The notes under the pieces are model-generated. The model worked only from the letters and a program-made list of their open reading frames with translations, made no database searches and was not told where the DNA came from. Below are positions 19,270 to 29,191 of a DNA stretch of 64,000 nucleotides, piece after piece. Position 1 is the stretch's first letter; the number at the start of each line of letters is the position of its first letter. The DNA is taken from assembly GCF_037935975.1 (NCBI RefSeq), contig NZ_CP149817.1:2480001-2544000 (forward strand), read 5' to 3'. The position numbers were made by a program, and so were the translations under genes. The DNA is from Teredinibacter turnerae. GTDB lineage: Bacteria > Pseudomonadota > Gammaproteobacteria > Pseudomonadales > Cellvibrionaceae.

Positions 19270-21281
19270 GCTTAACCAAGTTGGCAAAACCTTTTAAAGT
19301 GAATTCAAAATTTAAGCCGGCAGGCGATCAACCTGCGGCGATTGAAAAGCTGTATCAAGGTGTGGAAGCCGGCTTGGCCCATCAGACGCTGTTGGGGGTA
19401 ACCGGCTCGGGTAAAACCTTCACGATTGCGAACCTGGTAGAGAAACTGCAACGGCCAACCATGATTATGGCCCACAACAAAACGTTGGCAGCGCAGCTTT
19501 ATGGCGAATTTAAAGAGTTCTTTCCGGATAACGCGGTCGAGTATTTCGTATCCTATTACGATTACTATCAGCCGGAAGCCTACGTGCCGTCTTCCGATAC
19601 CTTTATTGACAAGGATGCATCGGTAAATGAACACATCGAGCAAATGCGCCTGTCCGCCACCAAAGCGCTGATGGAGCGTGACGATGCGCTTATCGTCGCT
19701 ACAGTGTCTGCCATATACGGTTTGGGTGATCCCGATTCCTACTTGAAAATGATGCTGCACTTATCGCGCGGTGATCAGATCGATCAGCGCGCAATATTGC
19801 GGCGTTTGGCGGAGTTGCAGTACACCCGTAACGACATTGATTTTGGCCGCGGAACCTATCGGGTGCGCGGTGAAATTATTGACGTATTTCCCGCAGATTC
19901 AGAGATAGAAGCGGTACGCATTGAGTTATTCGACGATGAAGTGGAACAGATTTCGTCGTTCGACCCGCTCACTGGGGAGGTTCTCGCCCGCCTGCCGCGC
20001 TGCACCATCTACCCAAAGTCTCACTATGTCACTCCGCGACAAACCATTTTGGACGCAGTGGATTATATTGACCAGGAAATGCAGGAACGGCTCGAGCAGT
20101 TTCGCAGCATGGATAAACTGGTGGAAGCGCAACGCCTCGAGCAGCGTACGAAATACGATATGGAAATGATGCGCGAACTGGGTTATTGCAACGGCATCGA
20201 AAACTACTCGCGCTATCTCTCTGGTCGCGCGGCCGGTATGCCGCCTCCCACGCTGTTTGACTACTTACCCAAGAACGCGCTGTTGGTCATAGATGAATCG
20301 CACGTTACTGTGCCGCAAATTGGCGGTATGTACAAAGGCGACCGGTCGCGGAAAGAAACATTGGTGGAGTACGGTTTCCGTTTGCCCTCTGCATTGGACA
20401 ATCGCCCCATGCGGTTCGATGAATGGGAACAGCTCGCGCCCCAAATGGTTTTTGTTTCGGCGACACCCGGCAACTATGAAGCCGAGCACCAGGGGCAAAT
20501 CGTCGAGCAGGTCGTGCGCCCGACAGGTTTGGTGGACCCGGAAATCGAAGTTCGCCCGGCGGGCACTCAGGTGGATGATTGCCTGTCAGAAATCCGCAAG
20601 CGCGTTAAAGCCAAAGATCGCGTGCTGATTACCGTGCTCACCAAGCGCATGGCAGAGGACCTCACTGAATTTTTGATGGAGCACGGTGTGCGGGTGCGCT
20701 ATCTGCACTCGGATATCGATACCGTCGAACGGGTGGAGATTATCCGCGATCTGCGGCTGGGTGAGTTTGACGTACTGGTCGGTATTAACCTGCTGCGGGA
20801 AGGCCTGGATATGCCCGAGGTCTCCTTGGTCGCGATTTTCGACGCAGACAAGGAGGGGTTCCTGCGTTCAGACCGCTCTCTGATCCAGACAATTGGTCGT
20901 GCCGCGCGAAATGTGAAAGGCCGTGCTATTCTCTACGCAGATAACATTACTGGTTCCATGCAGCGGGCCATAGACGAAACCAACCGTCGCCGCGAGAAGC
21001 AAATCGCCTTTAACGAAGCGAATGGCATCACTCCGAAAGGTATCGTTAAAAGCATTGCCGATATTATGGAAGGTGCGCGGGCACCGGGCGCGCGCCCTGG
21101 CAGCAAGCGGAAAGTTGCTGAGAAGGCTGCCAGCTACGCAACAGACGTCCCGTCAGGTAAAGATGTTTGGCATCACATCGCCGATCTTGAAAAAGATATG
21201 CTTGAAGCCGCGAAGAATCTGGAATTCGAAAAAGCAGCAGCGATACGTGACAAAATCCACGAACTCAAGGAGGGCGCATGA
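19266..21281 (+). CDS. uvrB: Excinuclease ABC subunit B
   Basis: 671 residues. The ATG at 19266 overlaps the rlmL stop and gives the canonical N-terminus. Motifs in order: Walker [15 protein letters not shown], the beta-hairpin [12 protein letters not shown] that clamps damaged DNA, VIDESH of the DEAD box, helicase motif [12 protein letters not shown], and the C-terminal UVR domain ([19 protein letters not shown]) that contacts UvrC. UvrB verifies lesions in nucleotide excision repair. Its partner uvrC is also in this window at 37092. The end overlaps the next gene by four bases. Confidence 0.97.
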   Translation: MSLTKLAKPFKVNSKFKPAGDQPAAIEKLYQGVEAGLAHQTLLGVTGSGKTFTIANLVEKLQRPTMIMAHNKTLAAQLYGEFKEFFPDNAVEYFVSYYDYYQPEAYVPSSDTFIDKDASVNEHIEQMRLSATKALMERDDALIVATVSAIYGLGDPDSYLKMMLHLSRGDQIDQRAILRRLAELQYTRNDIDFGRGTYRVRGEIIDVFPADSEIEAVRIELFDDEVEQISSFDPLTGEVLARLPRCTIYPKSHYVTPRQTILDAVDYIDQEMQERLEQFRSMDKLVEAQRLEQRTKYDMEMMRELGYCNGIENYSRYLSGRAAGMPPPTLFDYLPKNALLVIDESHVTVPQIGGMYKGDRSRKETLVEYGFRLPSALDNRPMRFDEWEQLAPQMVFVSATPGNYEAEHQGQIVEQVVRPTGLVDPEIEVRPAGTQVDDCLSEIRKRVKAKDRVLITVLTKRMAEDLTEFLMEHGVRVRYLHSDIDTVERVEIIRDLRLGEFDVLVGINLLREGLDMPEVSLVAIFDADKEGFLRSDRSLIQTIGRAARNVKGRAILYADNITGSMQRAIDETNRRREKQIAFNEANGITPKGIVKSIADIMEGARAPGARPGSKRKVAEKAASYATDVPSGKDVWHHIADLEKDMLEAAKNLEFEKAAAIRDKIHELKEGA

Positions 21282-21694
21282 ACGTTTTCACTTATGGCTC
21301 ATTAATGTATCCCCCAGTGTGGCAGCGAATTGTTCAGTATCATTACGAACATAACGCAGCGACAATCTACGGCTATGAGCGCGTTGGTGTGCGCGACGAA
21401 CCCTATCCCATGCTGTTACCAGCGGGTACCTCGTCGGTGGTTGAGGGCGTGCTCTATCGCAATATCACCCCGGATGACCTGGCGCGACTCGACGCCTTTG
21501 AAGGCGATTTTTACGACCGCATCAGTGTGGATGTTGTGCTCACGGATGGCAGCGTGGTACAAGGCATGGTCTATTTGGCCAATGCTTACGGCCGCCAATA
21601 TGCCCTCGAAACGCCCTGGGATATGGCGTTGTTCGAAGCCGAGGGCATGCAGCGTTTTAATAACCTCTACGATGGGTATGAACGTATCCGCTAG
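21278..21694 (+). CDS. Gamma-glutamylcyclotransferase-like (AIG2-like) protein
   Basis: 138 residues of the GGCT/AIG2-like fold. The first strand [14 protein letters not shown] carries the YGSL signature that binds the substrate, and [11 protein letters not shown] holds the conserved acidic residue expected to act in cyclisation. Family members release 5-oxoproline from gamma-glutamyl compounds or gamma-glutamylamines; which substrate is used here cannot be told. The start codon overlaps the uvrB stop as ATGA, so it is the third coupled gene of the rlmL-uvrB unit. Confidence 0.85.
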   Translation: MNVFTYGSLMYPPVWQRIVQYHYEHNAATIYGYERVGVRDEPYPMLLPAGTSSVVEGVLYRNITPDDLARLDAFEGDFYDRISVDVVLTDGSVVQGMVYLANAYGRQYALETPWDMALFEAEGMQRFNNLYDGYERIR

Positions 21695-21742
21695 TCGAAA
21701 TCGTTGACTTTTGCGTGACCTGTCCCTACAGTCCTCACCAGA

Positions 21743-21850
21743 TTTCAGGTCACTCCGGTGATAAATGGGAAGCTGGAAAGCCAGCGCTGCCCCCGCAACG
21801 GTAAATTGTTTCGCTCGTCGTCACACCAAGCCCGATACCAGCCTGAAACC
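21743..21850 (+). promoter_or_regulatory. Cobalamin (adenosylcobalamin) riboswitch
   Basis: The conserved B12 box is clear: GCGCTGCCCCCGCAACGGTA preceded by ATGGGAAGCTGG. The closing P1 stem is formed by TTTCAGG at 21743-21749 and CCTGAAA at 21842-21848, with GCCCGATACCAGCC just before the 3' strand. It precedes cobO and an ABC transporter, the expected targets for repression by cobalamin. A hairpin AAAGGC/GCCTTT at 21878-21899 may belong to the expression platform. About 170 further bases separate the aptamer from the cobO start, with no gene in them. Confidence 0.93.
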
Positions 21851-22022
21851 GCTTCGATACTCCCACATGAGTTCAGTAAAGGCGCGGAGGGCTGCCTTTC
21901 AGGAATATTTTAGGGCCATCCAGCCAATTTCCTTATTTTCCTCCCGCTATAACCAGGCGTTGTGCTTGTGCTGTTCCCATTGGATTCCTCTCCAGCCCCA
22001 GATTTGTGAGCACCCGGTTATT

Positions 22023-22625
22023 ATGAGTACAAAAGACGAACGTCACGCAGAGGCGATGGCAAAACAAAAAGCGAAAGTCGATGCGAATATCGCGCGTGCG
22101 GATGAAGAGCGCGGTGTCGCGGTGCTGCTGACCGGTAATGGCAAGGGCAAATCGAGTTCCGCATTTGGGATGGTGATGCGTGCGCTGGGCTATGGTCAGA
22201 ACGTGGGCGTGGTGCAGTTTATTAAAGGCAAGCAGCTTTCGGGTGAAGAAATCTATGTTCGCGAAAAGTGTCCGCAGGTCGATTTCTATCAGATGGGTAC
22301 CGGGTTTACCTGGAACACTCAGGATCGCAGCGGGGATATAGCCGCGGCCGAAAAAACCTGGGAAGAAGCCGCGCGTATGCTGGCGGATGAACGCCTGGAC
22401 TTGGTCGTGCTGGACGAACTCACCTATATGCTTGCCTACGACTATCTTGATGAGTCTACCGTGTTAAGTGCTATCACTGCGCGCCCAGTTGCGCAAAGCG
22501 TTGTGGTGACCGGACGCGGTGGCGGTAGCGCATTGCGCGATGTGATGGATACGGTATCCGAAGTTAAAGATATTAAACACGCCTTCAAAGCAGGCATCAA
22601 AGCCCGCAAAGGTGTCGATTTTTAG
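22023..22625 (+). CDS. cobO: Cob(I)alamin adenosyltransferase, CobO/BtuR type
   Basis: 200 residues from the ATG at 22023. The phosphate-binding loop GNGKGKSSSAFGM near residue 38 and the LDLVVLDELTYMLAYDYLD block are characteristic of CobA/CobO/BtuR enzymes, which attach the adenosyl group of ATP to cob(I)alamin. The frame is open far upstream through the riboswitch, but the conserved N-terminus (STKDERHAEAMAKQKAKVD) fixes the start. Its stop TAG shares one base with the GTG of the permease gene, so the three genes form an operon under the riboswitch. Confidence 0.94.
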   Translation: MSTKDERHAEAMAKQKAKVDANIARADEERGVAVLLTGNGKGKSSSAFGMVMRALGYGQNVGVVQFIKGKQLSGEEIYVREKCPQVDFYQMGTGFTWNTQDRSGDIAAAEKTWEEAARMLADERLDLVVLDELTYMLAYDYLDESTVLSAITARPVAQSVVVTGRGGGSALRDVMDTVSEVKDIKHAFKAGIKARKGVDF

Positions 22626-23659
22626 TGCTGTTCTCGGCGCAATTTTTACAGCGGTATTGGTGGCACCTCCTGGCTGTTGCGCTCCTGATGGTGATGCTGG
22701 TAGCCATACTGGCACTGACCATCGGCGCGGTGGATATTCCACTGTCTGCTTTAGTAATGTGGCCCCAGGGAAACCTGGCGTTTCAACACCAGCTTATTCT
22801 TGAGCAACTGCGGCTGCCCCGCATTTTACTGGCGCTGGGTGTCGGTGCGCTGCTGGCGATTTCCGGCACGGTGACGCAAGGCTTATTCCGCAATCCGCTG
22901 GCCGACCCGTCTCTAATCGGTATCAGTTCCGGCGCAGCCGCTGGAGCGAGTATTGCCATTGTATTGTTCAGTCAGTCTGCGTTTAATTTAATGGGGATTT
23001 CGGTGGTAACCGCCGGTGCATTTTGTGGCAGCCTGCTGGTTGTGGGTTTTGTGTATCGAATGTCGACCTCCGCGGCCGGAACCAGTGTCTCTACCATGCT
23101 GTTGGTGGGAATTGCCTTGACCTTTCTCGCTGGAAGCATCACCAGCCTGCTGGAGTTTTTTGCCGACAATGACATGTTGCGCCGAATTAGTTTGTGGCGT
23201 ATGGGCGGGCTCGAGGGCGCAAACTATTTAAGTGCGTGCACCGTACTTGCGATATTCCTGGTTATCTTTACGGTATTGTACCGACAAAAAAATGCGCTCA
23301 ATGTGTTTTTACTGGGCGAATCCGAGGCCCGGCATTTAGGTATTGATGTAACCCGCCTCAAAAAACTTGTCGTGGTGTGCGTGGCTGCGGGCGTCGGGCT
23401 GTCTGTTGCCCTCGCGGGGACCATCGCGTTTATAGGTTTGGTGGTGCCGCATCTGGTGCGCATCATGGTTGGCCCAAACCACCGTTATATGATTCCGCTC
23501 ACAGCCTGTGTCGGCGCCGTGCTATTGGTGCTGGCTGATGCGCTGGCCCGCTGGTTAATTGCTCCCACAGAACTGCCTGTTGGCCTGGTAACGGCTTTTA
23601 TCGGCGCTCCGGTTTTTATCTCTATGTTGTATCAGCGCAGACGGCTGGCCCTGTTATGA
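22625..23659 (+). CDS. btuC: FecCD/BtuC-type ABC transporter permease
   Basis: 344 residues with about ten transmembrane helices of the FecCD family, which carry iron complexes, heme or vitamin B12. Conserved parts are RLPRILLALGVGALLAISG, NPLADPSLIGISSGAAAG and the cytoplasmic contact loop GESEARHLGIDVTRLK, plus GTIAFIGLVVPHLVRIMVGPNH. The start is a GTG joined to the cobO stop; AAAGGTG nine bases upstream is a fitting ribosome-binding site. The riboswitch and cobO favour cobalamin as substrate. No periplasmic binding protein (BtuF) or BtuB lies nearby. The symbol is context-based. Confidence 0.85.
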   Translation: MLFSAQFLQRYWWHLLAVALLMVMLVAILALTIGAVDIPLSALVMWPQGNLAFQHQLILEQLRLPRILLALGVGALLAISGTVTQGLFRNPLADPSLIGISSGAAAGASIAIVLFSQSAFNLMGISVVTAGAFCGSLLVVGFVYRMSTSAAGTSVSTMLLVGIALTFLAGSITSLLEFFADNDMLRRISLWRMGGLEGANYLSACTVLAIFLVIFTVLYRQKNALNVFLLGESEARHLGIDVTRLKKLVVVCVAAGVGLSVALAGTIAFIGLVVPHLVRIMVGPNHRYMIPLTACVGAVLLVLADALARWLIAPTELPVGLVTAFIGAPVFISMLYQRRRLALL

Positions 23660-23683
23660 GCGGTTGGTTATGAGAGGTTGGCG

Positions 23684-24484
23684 ATGAGAAGTTTGCGCAT
23701 CGAACAGTTGCAAGTTTCGCTGGCAAACGTGCCGCTATTGCGGGATATCAATCTCAGTTTGCGCGAGGGTTGTGTTTATTCCATTGTCGGTGCCAACGGG
23801 GCCGGTAAATCCACGTTGTTGAAAAGTATTGTGCGAGAAGTTCCGCGTACTTGCGGCAATGTTTATTTGGGCGAGAAGCTGCTCGATCAGGTTGCGCCGC
23901 TACAGATTGCGCGTTCGCTGGCAGTATTGCCACAAAACAGTCAGCTTAGTTTCCCGTTTACTGTGGCAGAGGTAGTGGGGTTGAGCCGCACACCACATGA
24001 AACAGGCCGTGTGCTGGATTCCACAATAGCCGACGAAGCAATCAACGCACTGGACATTACGTACCTCAAGCATCGTCTCTACACTGCATTGTCTGGCGGT
24101 GAAAAGCAGCGCGTACAGATTGCTCGGGTGCTGGCGCAAATTTGGCGTGAAGAAGATGCTGCGTTGCCCCGCGTTTTGCTCTTGGACGAACCTACCGCAT
24201 TTTTGGATCTGGGCCATCAGCAACAACTGATGCATCTTGTGCAGTCGTTTGCCGCCGAGGGTGTTACCGTTTTAATGGTAATGCACGATATAAACTTAGC
24301 GGCGAACTTTTCCGATGAAATTATTGCCATGCAGTGCGGTGAAATTGTCGTGCAGGGTGCACCTCACACTGTGCTTACGGCGGAGTTAATCGAGCAGTTA
24401 TTTCAGGCGAGGGTGCATTTACTGAAAGAGCAGGGCGATGCCTGGTTTTATGCGTTGCAACAAGGCCCCACTCTACAAAGGTAG
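23684..24484 (+). CDS. btuD: ABC transporter ATP-binding protein of the BtuCD/HmuUV class
   Basis: 266 residues from the ATG at 23684. Walker A VGANGAGKSTLLK, signature ALSGGEKQRVQIARVLAQ, Walker B VLLLDEPTAFLDLGHQQQL and switch MVMHDINLAANF are all intact. The Q-loop region (LPQNSQLSFPFTVAEVVGLS) resembles heme ATPases of the HmuV type as much as BtuD. It follows the permease after 24 bases and is the last gene of the riboswitch operon. Cobalamin is the likely cargo because of the riboswitch; heme cannot be excluded from the protein alone. Confidence 0.88.
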   Translation: MRSLRIEQLQVSLANVPLLRDINLSLREGCVYSIVGANGAGKSTLLKSIVREVPRTCGNVYLGEKLLDQVAPLQIARSLAVLPQNSQLSFPFTVAEVVGLSRTPHETGRVLDSTIADEAINALDITYLKHRLYTALSGGEKQRVQIARVLAQIWREEDAALPRVLLLDEPTAFLDLGHQQQLMHLVQSFAAEGVTVLMVMHDINLAANFSDEIIAMQCGEIVVQGAPHTVLTAELIEQLFQARVHLLKEQGDAWFYALQQGPTLQR

Positions 24485-24493
24485 CGTCAGCGC

Positions 24494-25174
24494 CTAGCTC
24501 GCCTGGTCGCCTGTAGCGGCGTCGGCTCGCTGCGGGGCGAGTGGGAGCTTGAGCGCGTAGGCACATAGTACGCAGGTAAAATAGGTTACCCAGCCTGCAA
24601 ATATCACATCACTTAGAAAATGCCCGCCCTGCAGAATGCGAACAAAGCCGACAAGTGCTCCCAGTGCTGCACCGTAGACCAACCAGATTCGTTTTTGTCT
24701 GACCCAGGCCAAGGCCATTAGATAAAACGCAATGGCGGCGTGGCCGCTCACGAACGAACAGTTTTTTGCGCATTCACCAGAGTAGTGAAAAGTCGGGGCG
24801 AAGGTCATTTCTCCGCCGAATTGCGTGACGTGCTGGGGGCGAGGGCGGCCAACCGTGTTGTCTTTTAATAACAGGTTAACCAGTATGCCGGGGCCGATAA
24901 GCATAGTGAGTAACAAAAACACGGCTTTACGGCGTGAAACCCACCATTGTTTGCGGCTGGTAATGACAATTGCGGCAATGATCGCCAGTAAATAGACCAC
25001 CTGAATTTTCGCGAACACCAGGTATACAAAACGTACAAAGCCATTGTTCGCGTAGGTGAAGTCATTGGCGGAATAGAACATACCCGCGACTATCAGGTCA
25101 AGATTCGGCCACAGCAGGAACACTACCGCGCAGGCCAGACAAGCGGCCAGATCCCAGCGCAGAAATTTACTCAT
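24494..25174 (-). CDS. PAP2 superfamily membrane phosphatase
   Basis: 226 residues with about six transmembrane helices. The three PAP2 motifs are present: KDNTVGRPRP (C1), FVSGHAAIAFY (C2) and LQGGHFLSDVIFAGW (C3). Such enzymes remove a phosphate from lipids on the periplasmic face; LpxE (lipid A), PgpB and undecaprenyl-pyrophosphate phosphatases belong here. It ends a five-gene operon with ArnT/ArnC-like glycosyltransferases, which favours lipid A or carrier-lipid dephosphorylation. The ATG overlaps the end of the upstream fusion gene by eight bases, and it converges on btuD with nine bases between the stops. Confidence 0.88.
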   Translation of the reverse strand: MSKFLRWDLAACLACAVVFLLWPNLDLIVAGMFYSANDFTYANNGFVRFVYLVFAKIQVVYLLAIIAAIVITSRKQWWVSRRKAVFLLLTMLIGPGILVNLLLKDNTVGRPRPQHVTQFGGEMTFAPTFHYSGECAKNCSFVSGHAAIAFYLMALAWVRQKRIWLVYGAALGALVGFVRILQGGHFLSDVIFAGWVTYFTCVLCAYALKLPLAPQRADAATGDQAS

Positions 25175-27566
25175 AGCCTTTAAAACCTCGGAGCAAGCTG
25201 AGATAAAGCGACATGGTATCGCCCTCGTAAGGCGAGGTGGAAACTTTACCTAAGGGTGTGCTGGCTTCGAAACGGCTCAGCACGGATTCTTCCAGCGGTT
25301 CCTTGCTCACAAACACGAAGGTCTGCTGGCTATTTCCCGCGAAGTCCCGCAGATTGACTTTTAAATCGTAGTAGTCGCGAATATTGTCTGCTTGCGGATT
25401 CCAGCGGGCGAAATCGAAGCTGCCTGGCCGAGCGTAATATCCGATATAGGCGAGAATATCCCGCGAATCGCTGGTGAGTTTTGCATCGGGAAACGCAGCA
25501 ATCAAGGGGCGAATCTCTTTCCCCAGTTCTGGCCAGCCAATCAGGCGGTGGTAGGGATCATTTTTGGCCGTGGCTTCGATATCCAGCCAGCGCAGCATCT
25601 GTGGCCAGTGGTATACCATTGATAATAACACCAGATTGAACGCAATGCCGTAACCTAACCTGCGGTAAAGGGTGCGCGAGTCGTAGGCGTTTTGCCAGCC
25701 TAAAGCGAGCAACAAAGACGCCGCCACCATCCAGGGCCCCGCCCAATTCGGGAACGCATGAGATGCAAGTGCTTGGACGCCTATTGCCGCCAGAATAACG
25801 CCGCTCACCCAGAGAAACAGGCGATAGAAACCGGTAAAAGGTTGTGACTGCTGTGCTTGTGACGTTGACGCGGTTTTGCCAAATGTTTTGCGGATAACCT
25901 GGATTAACAGCCAGGAAAAGACTGGCCCGAAAATCAGGAATTGCACGGCAACAAATTCAGCGAAGGGGCCGATATTAATCGCCGGACCGCTCGTGTGAGA
26001 AATCTCCTGAGTGTGTTGCGCGGCAATCCATTGGTGGGTGAAATTCCAATAGATATTTAATCCGAAAATTGCACCCGCCACTATCGCAGCAAGCCAGGGG
26101 CCTGGGGTGAACAATTTTGCCCGGTGATCTTTTTCCACCAGTAAGAAAAGGAATACCGCAAGGGGAAACGCTCCCATTGTGTACTTGCTAAGCATACCAA
26201 GGCCAGTAAAAACGCCGAGCAAAACCCAGTGGCTCAGGTTCGATGTTTCCAAGGCACGCAGGGTGAAGTAGAGCGCAAGCGACCAGAATAGCAGTAGGGG
26301 CGCGTCGGTCGTAATAAATTCACTGTTAAACCCGATCATAGGAATACAGAGAAACACAACGCCGGCAATCAGGCCGTTAGTGGTGTTGCTATAGCGTGTT
26401 GCGCTGGCGAACAACACCGCCGCCGTCGCACTGTAAGCCAGGCACGCCATCATTTTGATCGCAAATACCGTGTCACCCAGTAGCGACGTGGCCAGCATAA
26501 TAAACCATGCGACCATTGGCGGTTTGGAGTAATAACCGAGATCAGGGTTGAGTGACCAGTGATAATAATAGGCTTCGTCGTAGAACAGGCTAAACTGCGG
26601 TTGCAGCAGTACCAGCAAACGATACACGGTGATGACGAACAAAAAGCCCCAGAATAAAGGTGCAGGTTTCGCCCAGGTATTCGAAAATGGAAAGCGGGTG
26701 CTGGTTGGTGTTAACGGTGGATGCTCGTCTTTGATAACAGGCAACAGGTAGTTGCGTATTGTGCGCCATAACCCCAGTAGAGCAACAACGTACAACATTG
26801 GCAGCGCGTACTGGTAGTCATTTTTGTCCAGCAGACACAAGAGGGCAGCAACGACCAGCAAAAATAGGATAAACCCGTGCATTACAGGGTTGATACCGGA
26901 GCGCCATCGCGAGCCGATCACCACCGCCGCACTGCCACAAAATATTCCGAGTGCACCACCGACCAAAGTATCTATTGGCCAGTGGACGCCGAGCCATATG
27001 CGGCTTAGACCGACCATCACACCCAATGCGATAAAACCCACTTTTTGCCAAGCGCGTGAGGCAAAATAATAACCGACCGTGGCGATTAAAAATGCGGTGA
27101 GAGTGTGGCCAGAAGGGAAGCTGTATTGTTTATACATTTTGCCGAACTGCAGAAATTCTCCCGCGATCAAAACTGCGGGAGGGCGTGGTGCATCAAAATA
27201 ACCTTTGAGGCTGTTGGATACGATTGCGCCAATAATCGCTGCCCAGAATACCACCCAGTGAAGTTGCACGTTGCGGTTCGCGAGCGCAAGTACCAACGAT
27301 AAAATCAAAGTGCCATCGCCGAATACGGTCATGTTGTGCAGCACCCACTCGGGGATATGCGATGCCAGTGAATTAATTTCCGGGAAAGCGAAATGGTAAC
27401 CCTGTAGTTGATAACCAATAAATGCGATCACTAGCAGGGCAAGCGCGAAAAACGTCAGCTGGGCCAACGTTTTGGTGTTCAATTCAGTCACGTTAGCGCG
27501 GGCTTCGGCGACCAATGCGGCGTAATCTCGCCGCCGTTTTTGCAGATAAATAAACAGTGTTTGCAT
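25167..27566 (-). CDS. PAP2 phosphatase - GT39 (ArnT/PMT-like) glycosyltransferase fusion
   Basis: 799 residues, a two-domain membrane protein. The N-terminal ~260 residues are a full PAP2 unit with KGYFDAPRPP, FPSGHTLTAFLIA and SRIWLGVHWPIDTLVGGALG. The C-terminal ~500 residues are a GT39 (ArnT/PMT) glycosyltransferase with the early acidic motif FYDEAYYYHWSLNPDLGYYS and many transmembrane helices, ending in a soluble domain. GT39 enzymes move a sugar from undecaprenyl phosphate to a periplasmic acceptor such as lipid A. The PAP2 half could remove the acceptor's phosphate or recycle carrier lipid. Sits between another PAP2 gene and a second GT39 gene. Confidence 0.87.
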   Translation of the reverse strand: MQTLFIYLQKRRRDYAALVAEARANVTELNTKTLAQLTFFALALLVIAFIGYQLQGYHFAFPEINSLASHIPEWVLHNMTVFGDGTLILSLVLALANRNVQLHWVVFWAAIIGAIVSNSLKGYFDAPRPPAVLIAGEFLQFGKMYKQYSFPSGHTLTAFLIATVGYYFASRAWQKVGFIALGVMVGLSRIWLGVHWPIDTLVGGALGIFCGSAAVVIGSRWRSGINPVMHGFILFLLVVAALLCLLDKNDYQYALPMLYVVALLGLWRTIRNYLLPVIKDEHPPLTPTSTRFPFSNTWAKPAPLFWGFLFVITVYRLLVLLQPQFSLFYDEAYYYHWSLNPDLGYYSKPPMVAWFIMLATSLLGDTVFAIKMMACLAYSATAAVLFASATRYSNTTNGLIAGVVFLCIPMIGFNSEFITTDAPLLLFWSLALYFTLRALETSNLSHWVLLGVFTGLGMLSKYTMGAFPLAVFLFLLVEKDHRAKLFTPGPWLAAIVAGAIFGLNIYWNFTHQWIAAQHTQEISHTSGPAINIGPFAEFVAVQFLIFGPVFSWLLIQVIRKTFGKTASTSQAQQSQPFTGFYRLFLWVSGVILAAIGVQALASHAFPNWAGPWMVAASLLLALGWQNAYDSRTLYRRLGYGIAFNLVLLSMVYHWPQMLRWLDIEATAKNDPYHRLIGWPELGKEIRPLIAAFPDAKLTSDSRDILAYIGYYARPGSFDFARWNPQADNIRDYYDLKVNLRDFAGNSQQTFVFVSKEPLEESVLSRFEASTPLGKVSTSPYEGDTMSLYLSLLRGFKGYE

Positions 27567-27569
27567 AAT

Positions 27570-29183
27570 TTAATTTTGTTGCGTCGGTATAGAATCGACT
27601 TGCACCAGCATCAAGCCGCCGAAGTGCCAGATAATATGATTGCGATATGCCGGGAGCGTTTGCGCGAGCAGCTCCTGCAGTGCTTTAACCCGGTCTACGC
27701 GCACCAGTGCTATTTCCCCGGGCTGTGGTGCTCGTAGAGGCGTGATTTGCTGGCGATAAACGCTAAAGCTCGGCATATGCATACGCCAGGCGACCACCTG
27801 TGGTGTTTCGCCGGTTTGCTGCGCGCGCGCCTTTAAAGCCGCGATGGCTTCATGCACGGGGCGTTGTTGAAATTCTGATGCAACTTGCACGAATTGAGTA
27901 AAAACAAACGCATTAATCGCGAGCCCCGACAGCACCAATCGCTGCCAGGTGCGCATGTGGGGTACCAAAGCCAGCATCAGAACAGCAACCAGCAGAGCAA
28001 TGCTGATTGCGCCGTAAAGCGGCGGGAACAACGTCTCGTGCCGAGCGAGATTGGCCCCATCGTAACCGCGAGTGGTTTCCGCTGCTATTGCCAGCACCTG
28101 CGGCAGGAACACCATAAGCAGTGCGAGCACGAGAGGAAACACCATTACCCAGCGATTGCGCCGAAACAGGCTGGTTTGCCGTGCGAGCAACAAAAATAAC
28201 GGAACACAGCCATTCAGAATGTAGTGGGGCAGCTGTGTTTTGGAGAACGAAAATATGACAAACACCACCGCAAACCAGATCAGCAGAAAGCGGTTGAGCT
28301 TATCGCGCCAAAGACGTTTAGCATTGGCGATAGCCACGAACAACAGCCCGCTCAGCGGCAATAGAATGAGCGGCAGCGCGCCGAAATAGTAAAATAATGA
28401 GCCGCCGTGGCTTTCTCGTGTCGCCGAGAAACGCTTCAAATTGTGTTCGACAATAAAGCCTTGAAAAAAACCCGCGCCTTGCTCGTGATAAACCGCCACC
28501 AGCCAGGGAGCCAGCACCGCGAGAAACAGTATCCAGCCTGGAAAGTACCAATATGCCTGATACTGCTTGCGCTCGCCCCTGTTGGTCACTAAATAAATCA
28601 GCGAGACCAACAACGGGACCACCACACCAATCGGCCCTTTGGTCAACATTGCCAGGCTCATCCACAAATACACCCGCAATGCGTGTTGTTTGCGCTGGCT
28701 TTCGAAAAACCGCCAGATATCGAATAGCGCCAGGCTCAGAAAAAGATTGAGTGTGGCGTCGGCAATGGCCGAGCGTGCAATTAAGGCGACCCACACCGAG
28801 TTCACCATAAACAGTGCTGCAATAAGCCCGCGCTGGCGTCCGATGTATTGGCGTGCAAAGCACAGAAGCGCCAGTGCCCATAGACAGGCCATCAATGCAG
28901 ATGGCAGTCTGAAAGCCCACTCGTTAAACCCAAAAGTGGAGATGCTCGCCGCCTGCAGCCAGTAAAAGAAGATGGGTTTGTCGTAGCGGGGCTCACCGTC
29001 CAGGTAGGTGGCCGAGTACACGCCCGTGTCCAACATTTCCCGGGTGGCCTCGGTAAAAGCGCCTTCGTCCAGGTCGAACAAAGCAACCGATCCCAATCCA
29101 AGAAACAGGCTGACCGCAAAAGACAGATAGAGCGCCTTTTGCGAAAAAAGAAGGCGCTTTAGCGCAATGCTTACGTTATTCAC
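27570..29183 (-). CDS. GT39 family glycosyltransferase (ArnT-like)
   Basis: 537 residues, multi-spanning. The first periplasmic loop reads ALFDLDEGAFTEATREMLDT with YLDGEPRYDKPIFFYW, the ArnT signature in which the Asp-Glu pair binds metal and the Lys-Pro follows. A smaller soluble C-terminal domain follows. It would transfer a sugar from an undecaprenyl-phosphate donor made by the neighbouring GT2 to an envelope lipid. The start is a GTG; three bases separate its stop from the fusion gene. The sugar cannot be identified from sequence. Confidence 0.88.
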   Translation of the reverse strand: MNNVSIALKRLLFSQKALYLSFAVSLFLGLGSVALFDLDEGAFTEATREMLDTGVYSATYLDGEPRYDKPIFFYWLQAASISTFGFNEWAFRLPSALMACLWALALLCFARQYIGRQRGLIAALFMVNSVWVALIARSAIADATLNLFLSLALFDIWRFFESQRKQHALRVYLWMSLAMLTKGPIGVVVPLLVSLIYLVTNRGERKQYQAYWYFPGWILFLAVLAPWLVAVYHEQGAGFFQGFIVEHNLKRFSATRESHGGSLFYYFGALPLILLPLSGLLFVAIANAKRLWRDKLNRFLLIWFAVVFVIFSFSKTQLPHYILNGCVPLFLLLARQTSLFRRNRWVMVFPLVLALLMVFLPQVLAIAAETTRGYDGANLARHETLFPPLYGAISIALLVAVLMLALVPHMRTWQRLVLSGLAINAFVFTQFVQVASEFQQRPVHEAIAALKARAQQTGETPQVVAWRMHMPSFSVYRQQITPLRAPQPGEIALVRVDRVKALQELLAQTLPAYRNHIIWHFGGLMLVQVDSIPTQQN

Positions 29184-29191
29184 AATAAGAA

